Below are positions 1-8,130 of a stretch of 12,666 nt of DNA, one piece after another. The first letter of the stretch is position 1, and the number at the start of each line of letters is the position of its first letter. Both the position numbers and the translations under genes were made by a program. Source of the DNA: Ignavibacteriota bacterium (GTDB lineage Bacteria > Bacteroidota > Ignavibacteria > Palsa-1295); the NCBI GenBank assembly GCA_025357895.1, contig JANYLL010000302.1, positions 1 to 12,666 on the forward strand. Reading direction: 5' to 3'. The notes beneath the pieces are model-generated. The model was not told the origin of the DNA. It worked only from the letters and a program-made list of their open reading frames with translations, and did not search any database.

Positions 1-782
1 CATTCCTCGGGTCTCCACATGAATTGAAAACCAACGCCCGGTCCGTTGGTAAATTTTGCATACGCCTGCCATCCGTTGACAAGCCAAATCTCGATTTTCA
101 TCCGGTCACTCGGAAAAGCCTGAATGCGAAGTCCGTTAAAAAACCAGGGAGTATTATCTGAAGTGTATGACTGTTGATATGCCCAGTTCTCAGCAGCGTA
201 ATACGAGAAAAGCCCGATGTAGGACATGAATATTCCAACGTCAATATTAAGCCCATGCATTACATCGAAATGATATCCTGCATTAGCTTCGCTAAAATAT
301 CTGTAAGCATTTGCAAGATCGAATTGTCCGTGAGTTACACTGAAATCATTGCGCGGAACGACGGTTGAACGAGTACCAAGCTGGAGCAAAACTCTTGCAT
401 GAACATTATCATAATGGAAATCTCCGCCTAAGCCGAGCATCGATAATTGAAATTCATTATCCCGCGCTAAAGCAGTGGAGCCAACAACAGTATGATCTAT
501 CGGATGCCGATTCGAAGCAGAGTAATTTGCATCAAGAAGAAATTCACCGGTAAAATATTTACTATCCAAGAGTGCTGAATGCATCCGATTATTGCCATTA
601 AGCCATGTGAAATCGCCGAATGAGAATGGCTCCGGTGCGGGCTGCCCGGTGGCAACAGTGTCAGCAGGTAAAACGACCGTGTCTTTTAGTGCAAGAATTA
701 AATCCTTCCTTATTCCAAAAGCGAAAGAAGGGAATTCCAATACGACAAGGTAAAAAAAGGCGAACGCAAGTATTTTTTTCAT
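1..782 (-). CDS. BBP2-family outer-membrane beta-barrel protein, 3'-truncated by window edge
   Basis: An open frame of 260 codons starts at ATG 782 and is still open at base 1, so only the N-terminal part is present. Residues 1-22 form a signal peptide (MKKILAF, a hydrophobic core, then FPSFAFG). After a Pro/Thr-rich linker the mature part shows the pattern I associate with the putative porin family BBP2 (OmpL-like): FGDFTWLNGNNR at about 55-66, KYFTGEF at 75-81, HTVVGSTALARDNEFQ at 97-112, GTRSTVVPRNDFS at 136-148, and alternating aromatic/polar strands such as FMSYIGLFSYYAAENW. It should sit in the outer membrane; a porin role is the family's putative assignment and the substrate is unknown. 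It begins 20 bp after the stop of the upstream permease on the same strand, which suggests co-transcription. No clear Shine-Dalgarno precedes the ATG. A near-match to a -7 box (TAATTTTT) lies about 20 bases upstream. Family call fairly secure; substrate open. Confidence 0.82.
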   Translation of the reverse strand, partial: MKKILAFAFFYLVVLEFPSFAFGIRKDLILALKDTVVLPADTVATGQPAPEPFSFGDFTWLNGNNRMHSALLDSKYFTGEFLLDANYSASNRHPIDHTVVGSTALARDNEFQLSMLGLGGDFHYDNVHARVLLQLGTRSTVVPRNDFSVTHGQFDLANAYRYFSEANAGYHFDVMHGLNIDVGIFMSYIGLFSYYAAENWAYQQSYTSDNTPWFFNGLRIQAFPSDRMKIEIWLVNGWQAYAKFTNGPGVGFQFMWRPEE

Positions 783-802
783 ATACTAATAAAGGAAAAA
801 AA

Positions 803-2893
803 TTATACGCTTACATTATCGAAGATCCTTACCGGTAGGATCATTGTATTGAGTCCGTCAAACTGCAGACGGCGCTGGATCTGATTTGCAGTTTCATTAT
901 GTAAGAATCTCTGGTACCACCGTTCTTTCTGGAAGACGAGTTTACTAGCGAAATAAATACCGCGCGGATACTCTCTGGCAATATCAACGCATAGTCTGTG
1001 GACTTGGTCTACTACTTCAATACCAATGCTGACACGGTATTCAGAAGCGAAGCCTACTCTGCGTGCAAGATCAACATATTTTTTCAAGTCCTTTTCGGTT
1101 TCATTTGTCAAATGTTCTACTTCTTCTCCTGCTTTAAGTTTTACGGAATCGAGTACTCCGACAGATACAAAAATAACATTCTTAAAATTATTCGGGAAAA
1201 GCCTCTTGATAGAAAATAATGTATGTACACCAAGTCCGCCATATCCACCGACTAAAAGAACGGCTGTGGGTGCATTACGATCGAGAGTATTATCTTCACC
1301 CGGTTCAGGCAGAGGAATATTACTGAGCATATCATCAAGTTTCTGAACACTTTTTCGAACATCGAGATAGTGCTTCTTGATCCAGAAACAAACTAGGATC
1401 AGTGCAATTGTTACGACGAGAGTAATCCATCCGCCTACAAGAAATTTCTCGTAAATATTGACAATGAGTATTGAGAGACAAAGTGTCAAACCTATTACGT
1501 GAATCAATATTTTTTTATACCAATCAGGATGTTCCGTACGTCCTTTGTACCAGAACCGTACCATTCCGATCTCGGTCAGAGAAAATGTTGCGAACACGTT
1601 GATCGAGTACATCAGAACGAGAGTCGAGATATCTCCGCCAGTAATAAAAAGCGTGCCAATAGCTGCAAGGCCCATAAGAACGACACCATTCTGCATCGTC
1701 AATCTATCAGAGAGCGAAGTAAAACGGTGAGGGAGCCATGAATCGCCTGCCATATTCGCCATGACACGAGGTCCATCAATAAACCCAGCCTGAGCCGCTA
1801 CAAAAAGCAAAGCAGCTTCGGAGCCAAGAGCGATCCAGATAAAAATATTTCCTATCGGCATTGATCCGATATGCCATGTACCTGCAAATCTTTCCAAGAG
1901 TACGGCATTCATCGTCTTTCCGGGTTCAGGAGTAGCGCTAAAGAGTAAGTAACATACCATTATGCCGCCTGCAGTGACTGCAAGAGAGATTGACATATAA
2001 AGCATAGTCACACGCGCAGTATGAACCTTCGGCTCACGCATGATTTGCAAACCATTCGATACTGCCTCTATACCGGTATATGTGCCGGCTCCCATCGAGT
2101 ATGCCCGTATAAATATGGCAAATAATCCCATAAATCCGAGAGACGAAATTCCGGTTTTAAATCCTGTGGTCACTTCATTTGTCACCCGTGATATTTCCGA
2201 AACGTGCGTGAAGAATCCACCAAAAATTAGGATGGCATGCAATAATATAAAGACTAGAAAAATCGGTGTAAGGATTTGAACCGATTCTTTAACGCCGCGC
2301 AGGTTCAATACTAAAAGAAAAAAAATCGTGATTACTTCAATCGCCAATTTCCACGGAGCCCATTCTTGCGGAAGAACGCTAAATATCTGATCAGCTCCTG
2401 CAGCGATAGACACCGAGATCGTCAGGATGTAATCAACTAAAAGCGCCGAACCGCTGATGACTCCGAAACGAGGCCCAATAAGCTTCGATGCAACAACATA
2501 TCCGCCGCCGCCTGAGGGAAAATGCTCAATAAGCCTTGAGTAGGCATAGGAGATGATAAAAACGGTAAAGGCAGTTGCAAGAGCGAGGGCAACAGCAAGA
2601 TAAGTATGGGTTCCTAATGCGCGGAATGATTCATCGGGTCCATAAGCTGAGGAGGAAAGTCCGTCGGCTCCAAGCCCAACCCACGCAAGAAAAGCGACAA
2701 GAGAAATACTGTGGAAAACCTTCGGATCCTTAAGGTTACGAGCTTTTCCGAAAAGGGTGCGCTTAAGTTTTATTCTAATGCCCGTATCATCGTCTGAAAT
2801 ATCGGGTATATTTTTTGAAAGTATGTAGAGGGGATCTGAAGGAATATTTTGCTTTCCTTCGAGGGGATCAATTGGCGGCAGTTGTGTATCCAT
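803..2893 (-). CDS. KimA-like APC-superfamily permease, probable potassium importer
   Basis: A 696-residue inner-membrane transporter. A soluble N-terminus (1-60) leads to about twelve membrane segments (roughly 62-505) and then a cytosolic domain (about 540-690) with a VLLVGGYGGLG start, like the USP-type tail of KimA. The core matches B. subtilis KimA (YdaO) motif by motif: GADGLSSSAYG, FPSGGGGYVVASK, LLVDYILTISVS, LNLRGVKES, YTGIEAVSN. The residues I recall as lining the K+ sites of KimA are all present: D77, Y84, D154, Y155, T158, S162, T273, E276 and Y429. Proton-coupled K+ uptake is therefore the best guess, above amino-acid transport. The gene is longer than KimA (about 607 residues) because of the N-terminal extension and a longer tail. 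The ATG at 2893 has no strong ribosome site. It diverges from the EnvC-like gene, and the BBP2 gene follows 20 bp downstream. I see no c-di-AMP (ydaO-type) riboswitch in the short leader. Confidence 0.85.
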   Translation of the reverse strand: MDTQLPPIDPLEGKQNIPSDPLYILSKNIPDISDDDTGIRIKLKRTLFGKARNLKDPKVFHSISLVAFLAWVGLGADGLSSSAYGPDESFRALGTHTYLAVALALATAFTVFIISYAYSRLIEHFPSGGGGYVVASKLIGPRFGVISGSALLVDYILTISVSIAAGADQIFSVLPQEWAPWKLAIEVITIFFLLVLNLRGVKESVQILTPIFLVFILLHAILIFGGFFTHVSEISRVTNEVTTGFKTGISSLGFMGLFAIFIRAYSMGAGTYTGIEAVSNGLQIMREPKVHTARVTMLYMSISLAVTAGGIMVCYLLFSATPEPGKTMNAVLLERFAGTWHIGSMPIGNIFIWIALGSEAALLFVAAQAGFIDGPRVMANMAGDSWLPHRFTSLSDRLTMQNGVVLMGLAAIGTLFITGGDISTLVLMYSINVFATFSLTEIGMVRFWYKGRTEHPDWYKKILIHVIGLTLCLSILIVNIYEKFLVGGWITLVVTIALILVCFWIKKHYLDVRKSVQKLDDMLSNIPLPEPGEDNTLDRNAPTAVLLVGGYGGLGVHTLFSIKRLFPNNFKNVIFVSVGVLDSVKLKAGEEVEHLTNETEKDLKKYVDLARRVGFASEYRVSIGIEVVDQVHRLCVDIAREYPRGIYFASKLVFQKERWYQRFLHNETANQIQRRLQFDGLNTMILPVRIFDNVSV

Positions 2894-2999
2894 AGTACGG
2901 ATAATATCTACTTAATTCGTTTACCCCTAATTTTAGAGGCGGGCAGAAAACGGGGAAGCGGGGATATTAGTTCACAGATGATAGTTAACAATTTACAGC
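2894..2999. promoter_or_regulatory. Divergent intergenic region between permease and EnvC-like genes
   Basis: These 106 bp separate two divergently transcribed operons, so promoters for both are expected here. The best plus-strand candidate is TAATTTTA at 2928-2935, one mismatch from the Bacteroidota -7 consensus TAnnTTTG. For the minus strand I see only a generic AT-rich TATTAT just ahead of the permease ATG. No convincing operator palindrome or riboswitch fold was found by eye. The boundaries are set by the chosen starts. Confidence 0.3.
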
Positions 3000-4340
3000 C
3001 TGAAAACAATACCGTCATATTACGTTCGATACGCGCTCAGCCTTCTATTAGGTTTGAGCTTTTTAGTCCTTGGTGAAAGTAATCTTATTGCGCGCATTCA
3101 CAAGCATACCAAAAAAAAATCAAAAAAACAGACTTCTAAAATTCACTCGACGCGTATCACCCGGCAGTCAGAACTTGCTAAACTTAAACGTGAAATTGCC
3201 GAGACCGAACGCCAACTTCGAGAACATTCGGTGCGCGAGCATCGCACAACAAAGACCCTTGCTGCATATGATAAGAAAACGCGCGATTTGAAAGCAAAGC
3301 TTGCATCATTCCGTGCTCAGGCAGCTAACTTAGAATCGCAAGTCGAAGAACTTGATGTTTCAATTCAACAAACATCCTCATCGATCGATACCCTGAAAAA
3401 TACCTATGCTTCAGGAGTTGCGCATAAATATATGAATGGGACGTATAAGACTTATACTGCGGATAGGAATATATTATCAGACCCTCAGGAAAGTGCTGCC
3501 CAGTCGCGTAGTGCGTATTTAAGTCATATAGTCAGTACAGCATTTAATCACAATAAGTATGAACTTGATTCTACTAAAACTTCTCTCTCTGAGAATAAAG
3601 AAGAAGTTTCAGCAACACTTAGTGAAGAAATGAATCAGATCGACGCTGCTAAACGAGAACAGATGACAACGGAGCAGAAAGCTCGCACTCAAGCTGAAGA
3701 ATTAAAGCAAATTCAATTATCAAAACAAGCTTTACAAAAAGAACTCGATAAACGGAAAGCAAGTGCAAAGCGATTAGAAGCTATTATAGCAAATCTTTTT
3801 GCAAAAGAAGAAGCACAACGAAAAGCAAAAGAACGAGAATTAAAACGACGTATGGCAGAGCGAAAAAAGAAAAAAACTTCCGGTAAGAAACTAACAAAGA
3901 AAGAAGTACAAGAAGAAGCCAGCGATAAGATCGAAACAAAAAGTCTTGCAGGTCCGCATTCGCTTAGCTGGCCTACAAGTTCGCATAAGATAGTACAAAA
4001 TTTCGGTGAGCATCGCAATGCCGAACTTGGAACCGTGACGATGAATCTTGGCATTGATATCGGTACGTCAAGGGGCTCCGCCGTTCGGTCTGCAGGGGAC
4101 GGAGTTGTATCGCTTATCAGCTCACTGCCCAGTTACGGCACGATCGTCATCATTCGTCACGGCGGCGGAGTACATAGCGTCTATGCCGATCTTAGCGGAG
4201 TAAGTGTCAGCTCCGGCAGCAGCGTTAAGAAAGGGCAAACGATCGCTTCAAGCGGCGAGAATTCCGAACTTGGAGGTATCTTGCATTTCGAAGTCTGGAA
4301 GGGGAAATCCAAACAGAATCCTCTGCGTTGGTTAAAATAG
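3000..4340 (+). CDS. EnvC-like murein hydrolase activator (coiled coil plus degenerate LytM/M23 domain)
   Basis: With a start at CTG 3000 the product has 446 residues. It has an N-terminal signal/anchor (KTIPSYYVRYAL, then LLLGLSFLVLG), a long Lys/Glu/Gln-rich coiled coil (about 45-285), a KKK-rich linker, and a C-terminal LytM domain (about 320-446). The first conventional start in frame is TTG 3054, but it would cut the hydrophobic segment in half and leave no working export signal. No ATG exists upstream before the TAG at 2982. The LytM domain keeps GIDIG, SYGTIVIIRHGGG and LHFEVWKGK. Of the usual zinc ligands (H-x3-D, H-x-H), the first His is Asn349 and the first His of HxH is Ile427, while Asp353 and His429 remain. 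The YAHL His is also replaced (Asp397). That is the state of EnvC-type activators, which switch on cell-wall amidases instead of cutting peptidoglycan. The partner amidase is not in the window. A VWA gene follows after 22 bp. Confidence 0.8.
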   Translation: MKTIPSYYVRYALSLLLGLSFLVLGESNLIARIHKHTKKKSKKQTSKIHSTRITRQSELAKLKREIAETERQLREHSVREHRTTKTLAAYDKKTRDLKAKLASFRAQAANLESQVEELDVSIQQTSSSIDTLKNTYASGVAHKYMNGTYKTYTADRNILSDPQESAAQSRSAYLSHIVSTAFNHNKYELDSTKTSLSENKEEVSATLSEEMNQIDAAKREQMTTEQKARTQAEELKQIQLSKQALQKELDKRKASAKRLEAIIANLFAKEEAQRKAKERELKRRMAERKKKKTSGKKLTKKEVQEEASDKIETKSLAGPHSLSWPTSSHKIVQNFGEHRNAELGTVTMNLGIDIGTSRGSAVRSAGDGVVSLISSLPSYGTIVIIRHGGGVHSVYADLSGVSVSSGSSVKKGQTIASSGENSELGGILHFEVWKGKSKQNPLRWLK

Positions 4341-4362
4341 GCATTCGAGTCAAAAAATATCC

Positions 4363-5283
4363 GTGAAAATCCATCTATTCCGTAAAATCCCTGTTGCATT
4401 CTCTCTTTGTATTTTACTTAGAGCATCATTATCATTTACCCAACCCAAAAATCAAACTCATATTTCTCTCTTGACCGGATCGAAATATGAATTGAAAATT
4501 AATTCCTCAAATACCGATTCGGCGAATGTTCGGGTAACAAACCACAAAGGGCACGCAATAAAAAAACTTACTTCAGATGATTTTCTTATCATACGCGATG
4601 GTGATACGGCAACGATTAATTCCTGCATAGAAACTACGACAGCACTAACACATGATCTTGCAATAACTTTTATTCTTGATAACTCTGCATCGATGTTTCA
4701 TTCATACGACTCACTTACCAAATATCTTGATAAATTTATTGACTCGCTCGGCGATGGATTTATAGCGGATGCAATTGCATTCGACAATATAGAACGTACA
4801 CGAAGTTTTGACGGCACAGAACGCGAGTCGCTTTTTATTGCATCGAGTGAGTTTACACAACGCAGAAATGAGCTCAAAAGCTTTTGGCATTCATACGATA
4901 CTATCCGCACTGATCTGACGCCGCTTTATTCAGCGATCATTAGTGGGCTATCTCGCATACGTGATCGCCGCAAATCGGGTGATTCGCTTCGCTCTGAGAT
5001 CGTTATTGTAGTTACCGACGGAGAGGATAATGGAAGTTCTATCGGTATAGAAAAACTTTACGATCTTGTTAGTGTCATGCCTGTAACGATCTATACCGTA
5101 AATTTTCGCAGCGATATGGACGGAAGATTATTCTGGCTTGCAAAAAAAACAAGAGGGGATCATTATGTGGCTGAAGATCTGCCTGATTTGCAAAAGATGT
5201 TAGAAAATTTACTTAAAGATATTTCAAGTTCGTATAAACTTTACTATACATTTCCGCTGCGCGGACCGAGTTCGGGAAGATAA
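4363..5283 (+). CDS. Secreted von Willebrand factor A domain protein
   Basis: 306 residues from GTG 4363; no ATG is available in frame between the previous stop and the signal sequence. Residues 1-26 look like a signal peptide (basic KIHLFRK, then hydrophobic VAFSLCILL). Residues 45-92 form a short beta-rich stretch (VRVTNHKGHAIKKLTSDDF, then IIRDGD) like that preceding the VWA domain in VWFA-related proteins of Acidobacteria and relatives. The VWA domain spans about 97-290 with a complete metal site (MIDAS): D106-x-S-x-S110, T186 and D219 in VVTDGEDNG. It should bind a divalent metal and mediate protein contacts in the periplasm or at the cell surface; the ligand is unknown. It ends soon after SSYKLYYTFPLRG with no membrane anchor or sorting signal. 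The 22-bp gap to the EnvC-like gene suggests one operon and a cell-envelope role. Confidence 0.8.
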   Translation: MKIHLFRKIPVAFSLCILLRASLSFTQPKNQTHISLLTGSKYELKINSSNTDSANVRVTNHKGHAIKKLTSDDFLIIRDGDTATINSCIETTTALTHDLAITFILDNSASMFHSYDSLTKYLDKFIDSLGDGFIADAIAFDNIERTRSFDGTERESLFIASSEFTQRRNELKSFWHSYDTIRTDLTPLYSAIISGLSRIRDRRKSGDSLRSEIVIVVTDGEDNGSSIGIEKLYDLVSVMPVTIYTVNFRSDMDGRLFWLAKKTRGDHYVAEDLPDLQKMLENLLKDISSSYKLYYTFPLRGPSSGR

Positions 5284-5287
5284 CTTT

Positions 5288-5383
5288 GTCAATCAGGACG
5301 GAGTGAAGAATCCAGTGAGGTTTATAGAGAAATTTCGTTTTATACTTCACGGGATTCTTCGTTTCGCTCCACTTAGAATGACA
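5288..5383. repeat. Imperfect inverted repeat, REP/MITE-like dispersed element
   Basis: The left arm (5288-5321) and the reverse complement of the right arm (5344-5383) align over most of their length. They share GTCA, GGAG and GAAGAATCC and end in GTGAGGT versus GTGAAGT, around a loop of 22 bases. The arm closely resembles the sequence GTCATTCTGAGCGGAGCGAA that I recall as a dispersed repeat in many Bacteroidota and related genomes. It could fold as a long RNA hairpin and end or buffer transcription between the VWA gene and lysS. It has no poly-T tail on the plus strand, so it is not a classical intrinsic terminator. No second copy was noticed in the window. Confidence 0.6.
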
Positions 5384-5444
5384 CGAAGAGAGTTAAGAGG
5401 GATTCCAAATTGTTCGATATTTTTTCACCAATGATCCTTCTCCG

Positions 5445-5452
5445 TATTTTTG
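5445..5452 (+). promoter_or_regulatory. Putative Bacteroidota-type -7 promoter element for lysS
   Basis: TATTTTTG matches the Bacteroidota -7 consensus TAnnTTTG exactly and ends 18 bases before the ATG of lysS. The expected -33 region (about 5420-5426) is a T-run rather than a clear TTTG. A possible TTG start at 5450 lies inside this element, which argues that translation starts at ATG 5471. Confidence 0.45.
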
Positions 5453-5470
5453 CATAATATACATTCAATA

Positions 5471-7015
5471 ATGCTCGAATTACCAAATTTTACGACTCTC
5501 GATATTAACTCGCTTTCCGATCAGGAGCGTGAACGTATTCAATCATTGCAATCTCTTCGCAAGCGCGGAGTTGAGCCTTATGGCTATTCCTTTGATCGTA
5601 CACATTCTTCCGGTGCAGCTCGTGCGCTTTTTAATGATGGAGATATTGAAGCGAAGCCGATAGCTTCAGTCGCTGGACGCATCACGGGAGTTCGCCGTAT
5701 GGGTAAAGCAAGCTTCGTGCATATTCAGGATGAAGAGGGGAAGCTTCAGCTTTATTTCAAATCGGATGAACTTGGCGAAGGATACGAGACACTGAAGTTG
5801 CTTGATATGGGCGATATCATTGGTGTCACGGGATTTATCTTCCGTACTCGCACAGGAGAAATTTCTCTACACACGCAGTCTTTCGAAGTTTTGGCAAAAG
5901 CCCTGAAGCCTCTGCCTGTTGTCAAGGAAGAGATCGATGAATCGACGGGCGAGAAAATTATTCATGATGCGTTCAGCGATAAAGAGCTTCGCTACCGCCG
6001 CCGCTATATTGATCTCATTGCCAATCCGCATATTCGGGATACTTTTAGAAAACGCTCGAAGATCATTACAACAATTCGCAGATTCTTCGATGAACGTGGT
6101 TACTTAGAAGTTGAAACGCCTGTCTTGCAGCCTCTTTATGGCGGAGCGTATGCGCGCCCATTCGTTACGCATCATAATGCGCTCGATTTCGATCTCTATC
6201 TTCGCATTGCAGATGAATTATATTTAAAGCGCCTTATTGTAGGCGGACTTGCTGAAGGAGTGTATGAGATCTCAAAAGATTTCCGCAATGAGGGAATGGA
6301 TAAAAATCATTCGCCGGAATTTACAATGGCGGAAATTTATATTGCCTACAAAGATTATAACTGGATGATGGATTTCGTCGAGCAGATGTTCGCCGAAGTT
6401 GCGCGTGCAGTTACGGGCGGCGATATGAAATTCACGCAAAAGAATGGAGTAGTGGTTGATTTCACTCCGCCATATCGCAGACTTACAATGTATGATTCGA
6501 TCAAAGAATTTACAGGGATTGATGTGAGCGAGATGGATGAAGCTGCGCTCCGAGAAACGGCGAAGAAACTCGATATTCATATTGATGCAAATGCAGGATC
6601 AGGAAAGATCATTGATGAATTGTTTTCCGAAAAAGTGGAAGCGAATTTAATTCAGCCGACATTCATTACTGATTATCCGCTTTCCATGTCGCCGCTTGCA
6701 AAAAATCATCGCACTAAGCCCGGACTTGTCGAACGCTTTGAATTAATGGTTAACGGGCAAGAGCTTGCGAATGCTTTCAGCGAACTCAACGATCCTCTCG
6801 ATCAACGCGCCCGCTTCGAAGAGCAATCCAAACTCCGCGCCCGCGGCGACGATGAAGCAATGGTCTTAGACGAAGATTTTCTTCGCGCCTTAGAAACCGG
6901 AATGCCGCCAACAGCCGGACTTGGCTTCGGAATTGATAGACTTGTGATGATCATGACAGGCGAAGAATCGATCAGAGATGTCGTGCTCTTTCCTGCGATG
7001 AGACCGGAGAAGTAA
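5471..7015 (+). CDS. lysS: Lysyl-tRNA synthetase, class II
   Basis: Charges tRNA-Lys with lysine in the cytoplasm using ATP. The 514-residue product from ATG 5471 is close to the usual bacterial length of about 500. An OB-fold anticodon-binding domain lies at about 60-140 (VAGRITGVRRMGKASFVHIQD). The class II catalytic core follows, with GGAYARPFVTHHNALD (224-239), motif 2 FRNEGMDKNHSPEFTM (271-286) and motif 3 GLGFGIDRLVM (483-493), whose Arg is intact. The insert between KPLP and ELRYRRRY (VVKEEIDESTG and so on) resembles Bacteroidota LysRS and helps place the organism. A TTG start at 5450 would add seven residues but overlaps a promoter-like box, so ATG is preferred. The gene stands alone behind an inverted repeat and converges on the 356-residue hypothetical gene with only 10 bp between the stops. 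Confidence 0.97.
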   Translation: MLELPNFTTLDINSLSDQERERIQSLQSLRKRGVEPYGYSFDRTHSSGAARALFNDGDIEAKPIASVAGRITGVRRMGKASFVHIQDEEGKLQLYFKSDELGEGYETLKLLDMGDIIGVTGFIFRTRTGEISLHTQSFEVLAKALKPLPVVKEEIDESTGEKIIHDAFSDKELRYRRRYIDLIANPHIRDTFRKRSKIITTIRRFFDERGYLEVETPVLQPLYGGAYARPFVTHHNALDFDLYLRIADELYLKRLIVGGLAEGVYEISKDFRNEGMDKNHSPEFTMAEIYIAYKDYNWMMDFVEQMFAEVARAVTGGDMKFTQKNGVVVDFTPPYRRLTMYDSIKEFTGIDVSEMDEAALRETAKKLDIHIDANAGSGKIIDELFSEKVEANLIQPTFITDYPLSMSPLAKNHRTKPGLVERFELMVNGQELANAFSELNDPLDQRARFEEQSKLRARGDDEAMVLDEDFLRALETGMPPTAGLGFGIDRLVMIMTGEESIRDVVLFPAMRPEK

Positions 7016-7025
7016 GATTATAACA

Positions 7026-8096
7026 TCAGATAAAGACGGACTCAATTTTTTCAAAAAAACTCTCTGGTAGATGTCTGGCTGCGTATTGATTTCTTAAAAC
7101 CATAAATTCCTTTTCAAGCGGTCTCATTCCATCATCAAGACCGCTTTGTCCGTATAAAATTACACCTCCAATTCTAGTATTGATATTAGGTTGAAATCTC
7201 CTTTGGATCAGGGGGATCCAATTCTTAATCCCCGCTTGGACGCCTCGCAGATCCATTACAAGAATGTTCATGTATTCCCTCGAAAAATGTTTAAGCTCCT
7301 CATCAACTAATCGTTGTGCTCTTTCATCGTTCACGGGAAATTGAACAAAAGCGGATGTTGACATTTTGTCTGTTATCGTCCCACGAATTACTCCAATAAT
7401 ATAGCCCTTACCTGAAAACTCAATACGTGGGCGGACTGTAATGGGTAGTTGAAGTGATATTTGCAACTCACTTTTGATAAATAATGCAATGTCTGATATT
7501 TGTTGCTGTTCTTCTTTTGAAGGTGCTTTGCGAATTTCATCATTTATTTTCTGAAAAGTATCCACCCCGATATCGCGCAGTAGTAGCACTTCAATATTCA
7601 TTCCTAGATTAGCATCACGAATATTTGTTGCTAATTCCGAAATAGCGTCTTTTGCCCCCCGAATTGATGCAGAAAGCTCAGGAGCTACCACCTCAATAAA
7701 AATATCATTGCAGTCTTCTTTGATTAAGATATCAAGAACTTTACCATTTAGTTCTGGTTCAAGTGAGGGGTTATATCCCAAGTCAATAAGGGAAGAGGCA
7801 AAGTAGAGTTCACTATATGCTGACCAATCATCTTTTTTTAATCGGTTTAGAACATTTATGAAATTTTTCAGATTCTCACATTTTGATAATGTAAGACCTA
7901 ATTCAATAAGGGGCAGGATAACAACAATGCCTTTTATTCCCCTCTCAAGAACCCCATCTAAGTATTTCGGGAAAAGACTTTCAAGTGCTTCGATAGAAGT
8001 CTTTACTTCAAGCTCCGAATATTGTATTGACGTCCCTAGACACCATTCATTGACGAAATCTAACCATGGCATATTAAATTCAGAACGAATTGGCAT
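7026..8096 (-). CDS. Uncharacterised 356-residue protein, possible PD-(D/E)XK-fold core
   Basis: I do not recognise this protein by name. It has no signal peptide and no clear membrane span, so it is probably cytosolic. Residues 1-88 are mostly helical. Residues 90-140 read DWSAYSELYFASSLIDLGYN, then EPELNGKVLDILI and DIFIEVVAP. The order E96 (helix), D122 (after a beta-turn), then E135-V-V is that of PD-(D/E)XK nuclease cores, except that the catalytic Lys of ExK is Val137. A later beta-alpha-beta part (NILVMDLRG at about 277-285, RIGGVILYG at 308-316) would fit the same fold. It could be a divergent or inactive nuclease-like protein; activity is not claimed. It follows tmk on the same strand after 34 bp and may share its transcript. 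ATG 8096 is the first ATG in frame; M9 is an alternative start. A lone unknown gene among core genes suggests accessory origin. Confidence 0.6.
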   Translation of the reverse strand: MPIRSEFNMPWLDFVNEWCLGTSIQYSELEVKTSIEALESLFPKYLDGVLERGIKGIVVILPLIELGLTLSKCENLKNFINVLNRLKKDDWSAYSELYFASSLIDLGYNPSLEPELNGKVLDILIKEDCNDIFIEVVAPELSASIRGAKDAISELATNIRDANLGMNIEVLLLRDIGVDTFQKINDEIRKAPSKEEQQQISDIALFIKSELQISLQLPITVRPRIEFSGKGYIIGVIRGTITDKMSTSAFVQFPVNDERAQRLVDEELKHFSREYMNILVMDLRGVQAGIKNWIPLIQRRFQPNINTRIGGVILYGQSGLDDGMRPLEKEFMVLRNQYAARHLPESFFEKIESVFI

Positions 8097-8130
8097 AATC
8101 TATATTGTATTTTAGTTTGGTTCGAATAAA

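Noticed and set aside
2894..3053. c-di-AMP (ydaO-type) riboswitch upstream of the KimA-like gene
   Set aside because: The leader is short and I could not find the conserved GA-rich motifs or the paired stems.
2978..3076. ATG 2978 as the start of a small separate gene or of the EnvC-like protein
   Set aside because: It is out of frame with the EnvC-like product and stops at 3076 with no protein-like features; it could matter only if there is an indel.
3713..4054. Minus-strand open frame of 113 codons
   Set aside because: It is the mirror of the Lys/Glu-rich coiled coil of the EnvC-like gene and has a biased Phe/Ser composition.
5450..5470. TTG at 5450 as the lysS start
   Set aside because: It overlaps an exact TAnnTTTG promoter-like box, and ATG 5471 gives a normal-length LysRS.
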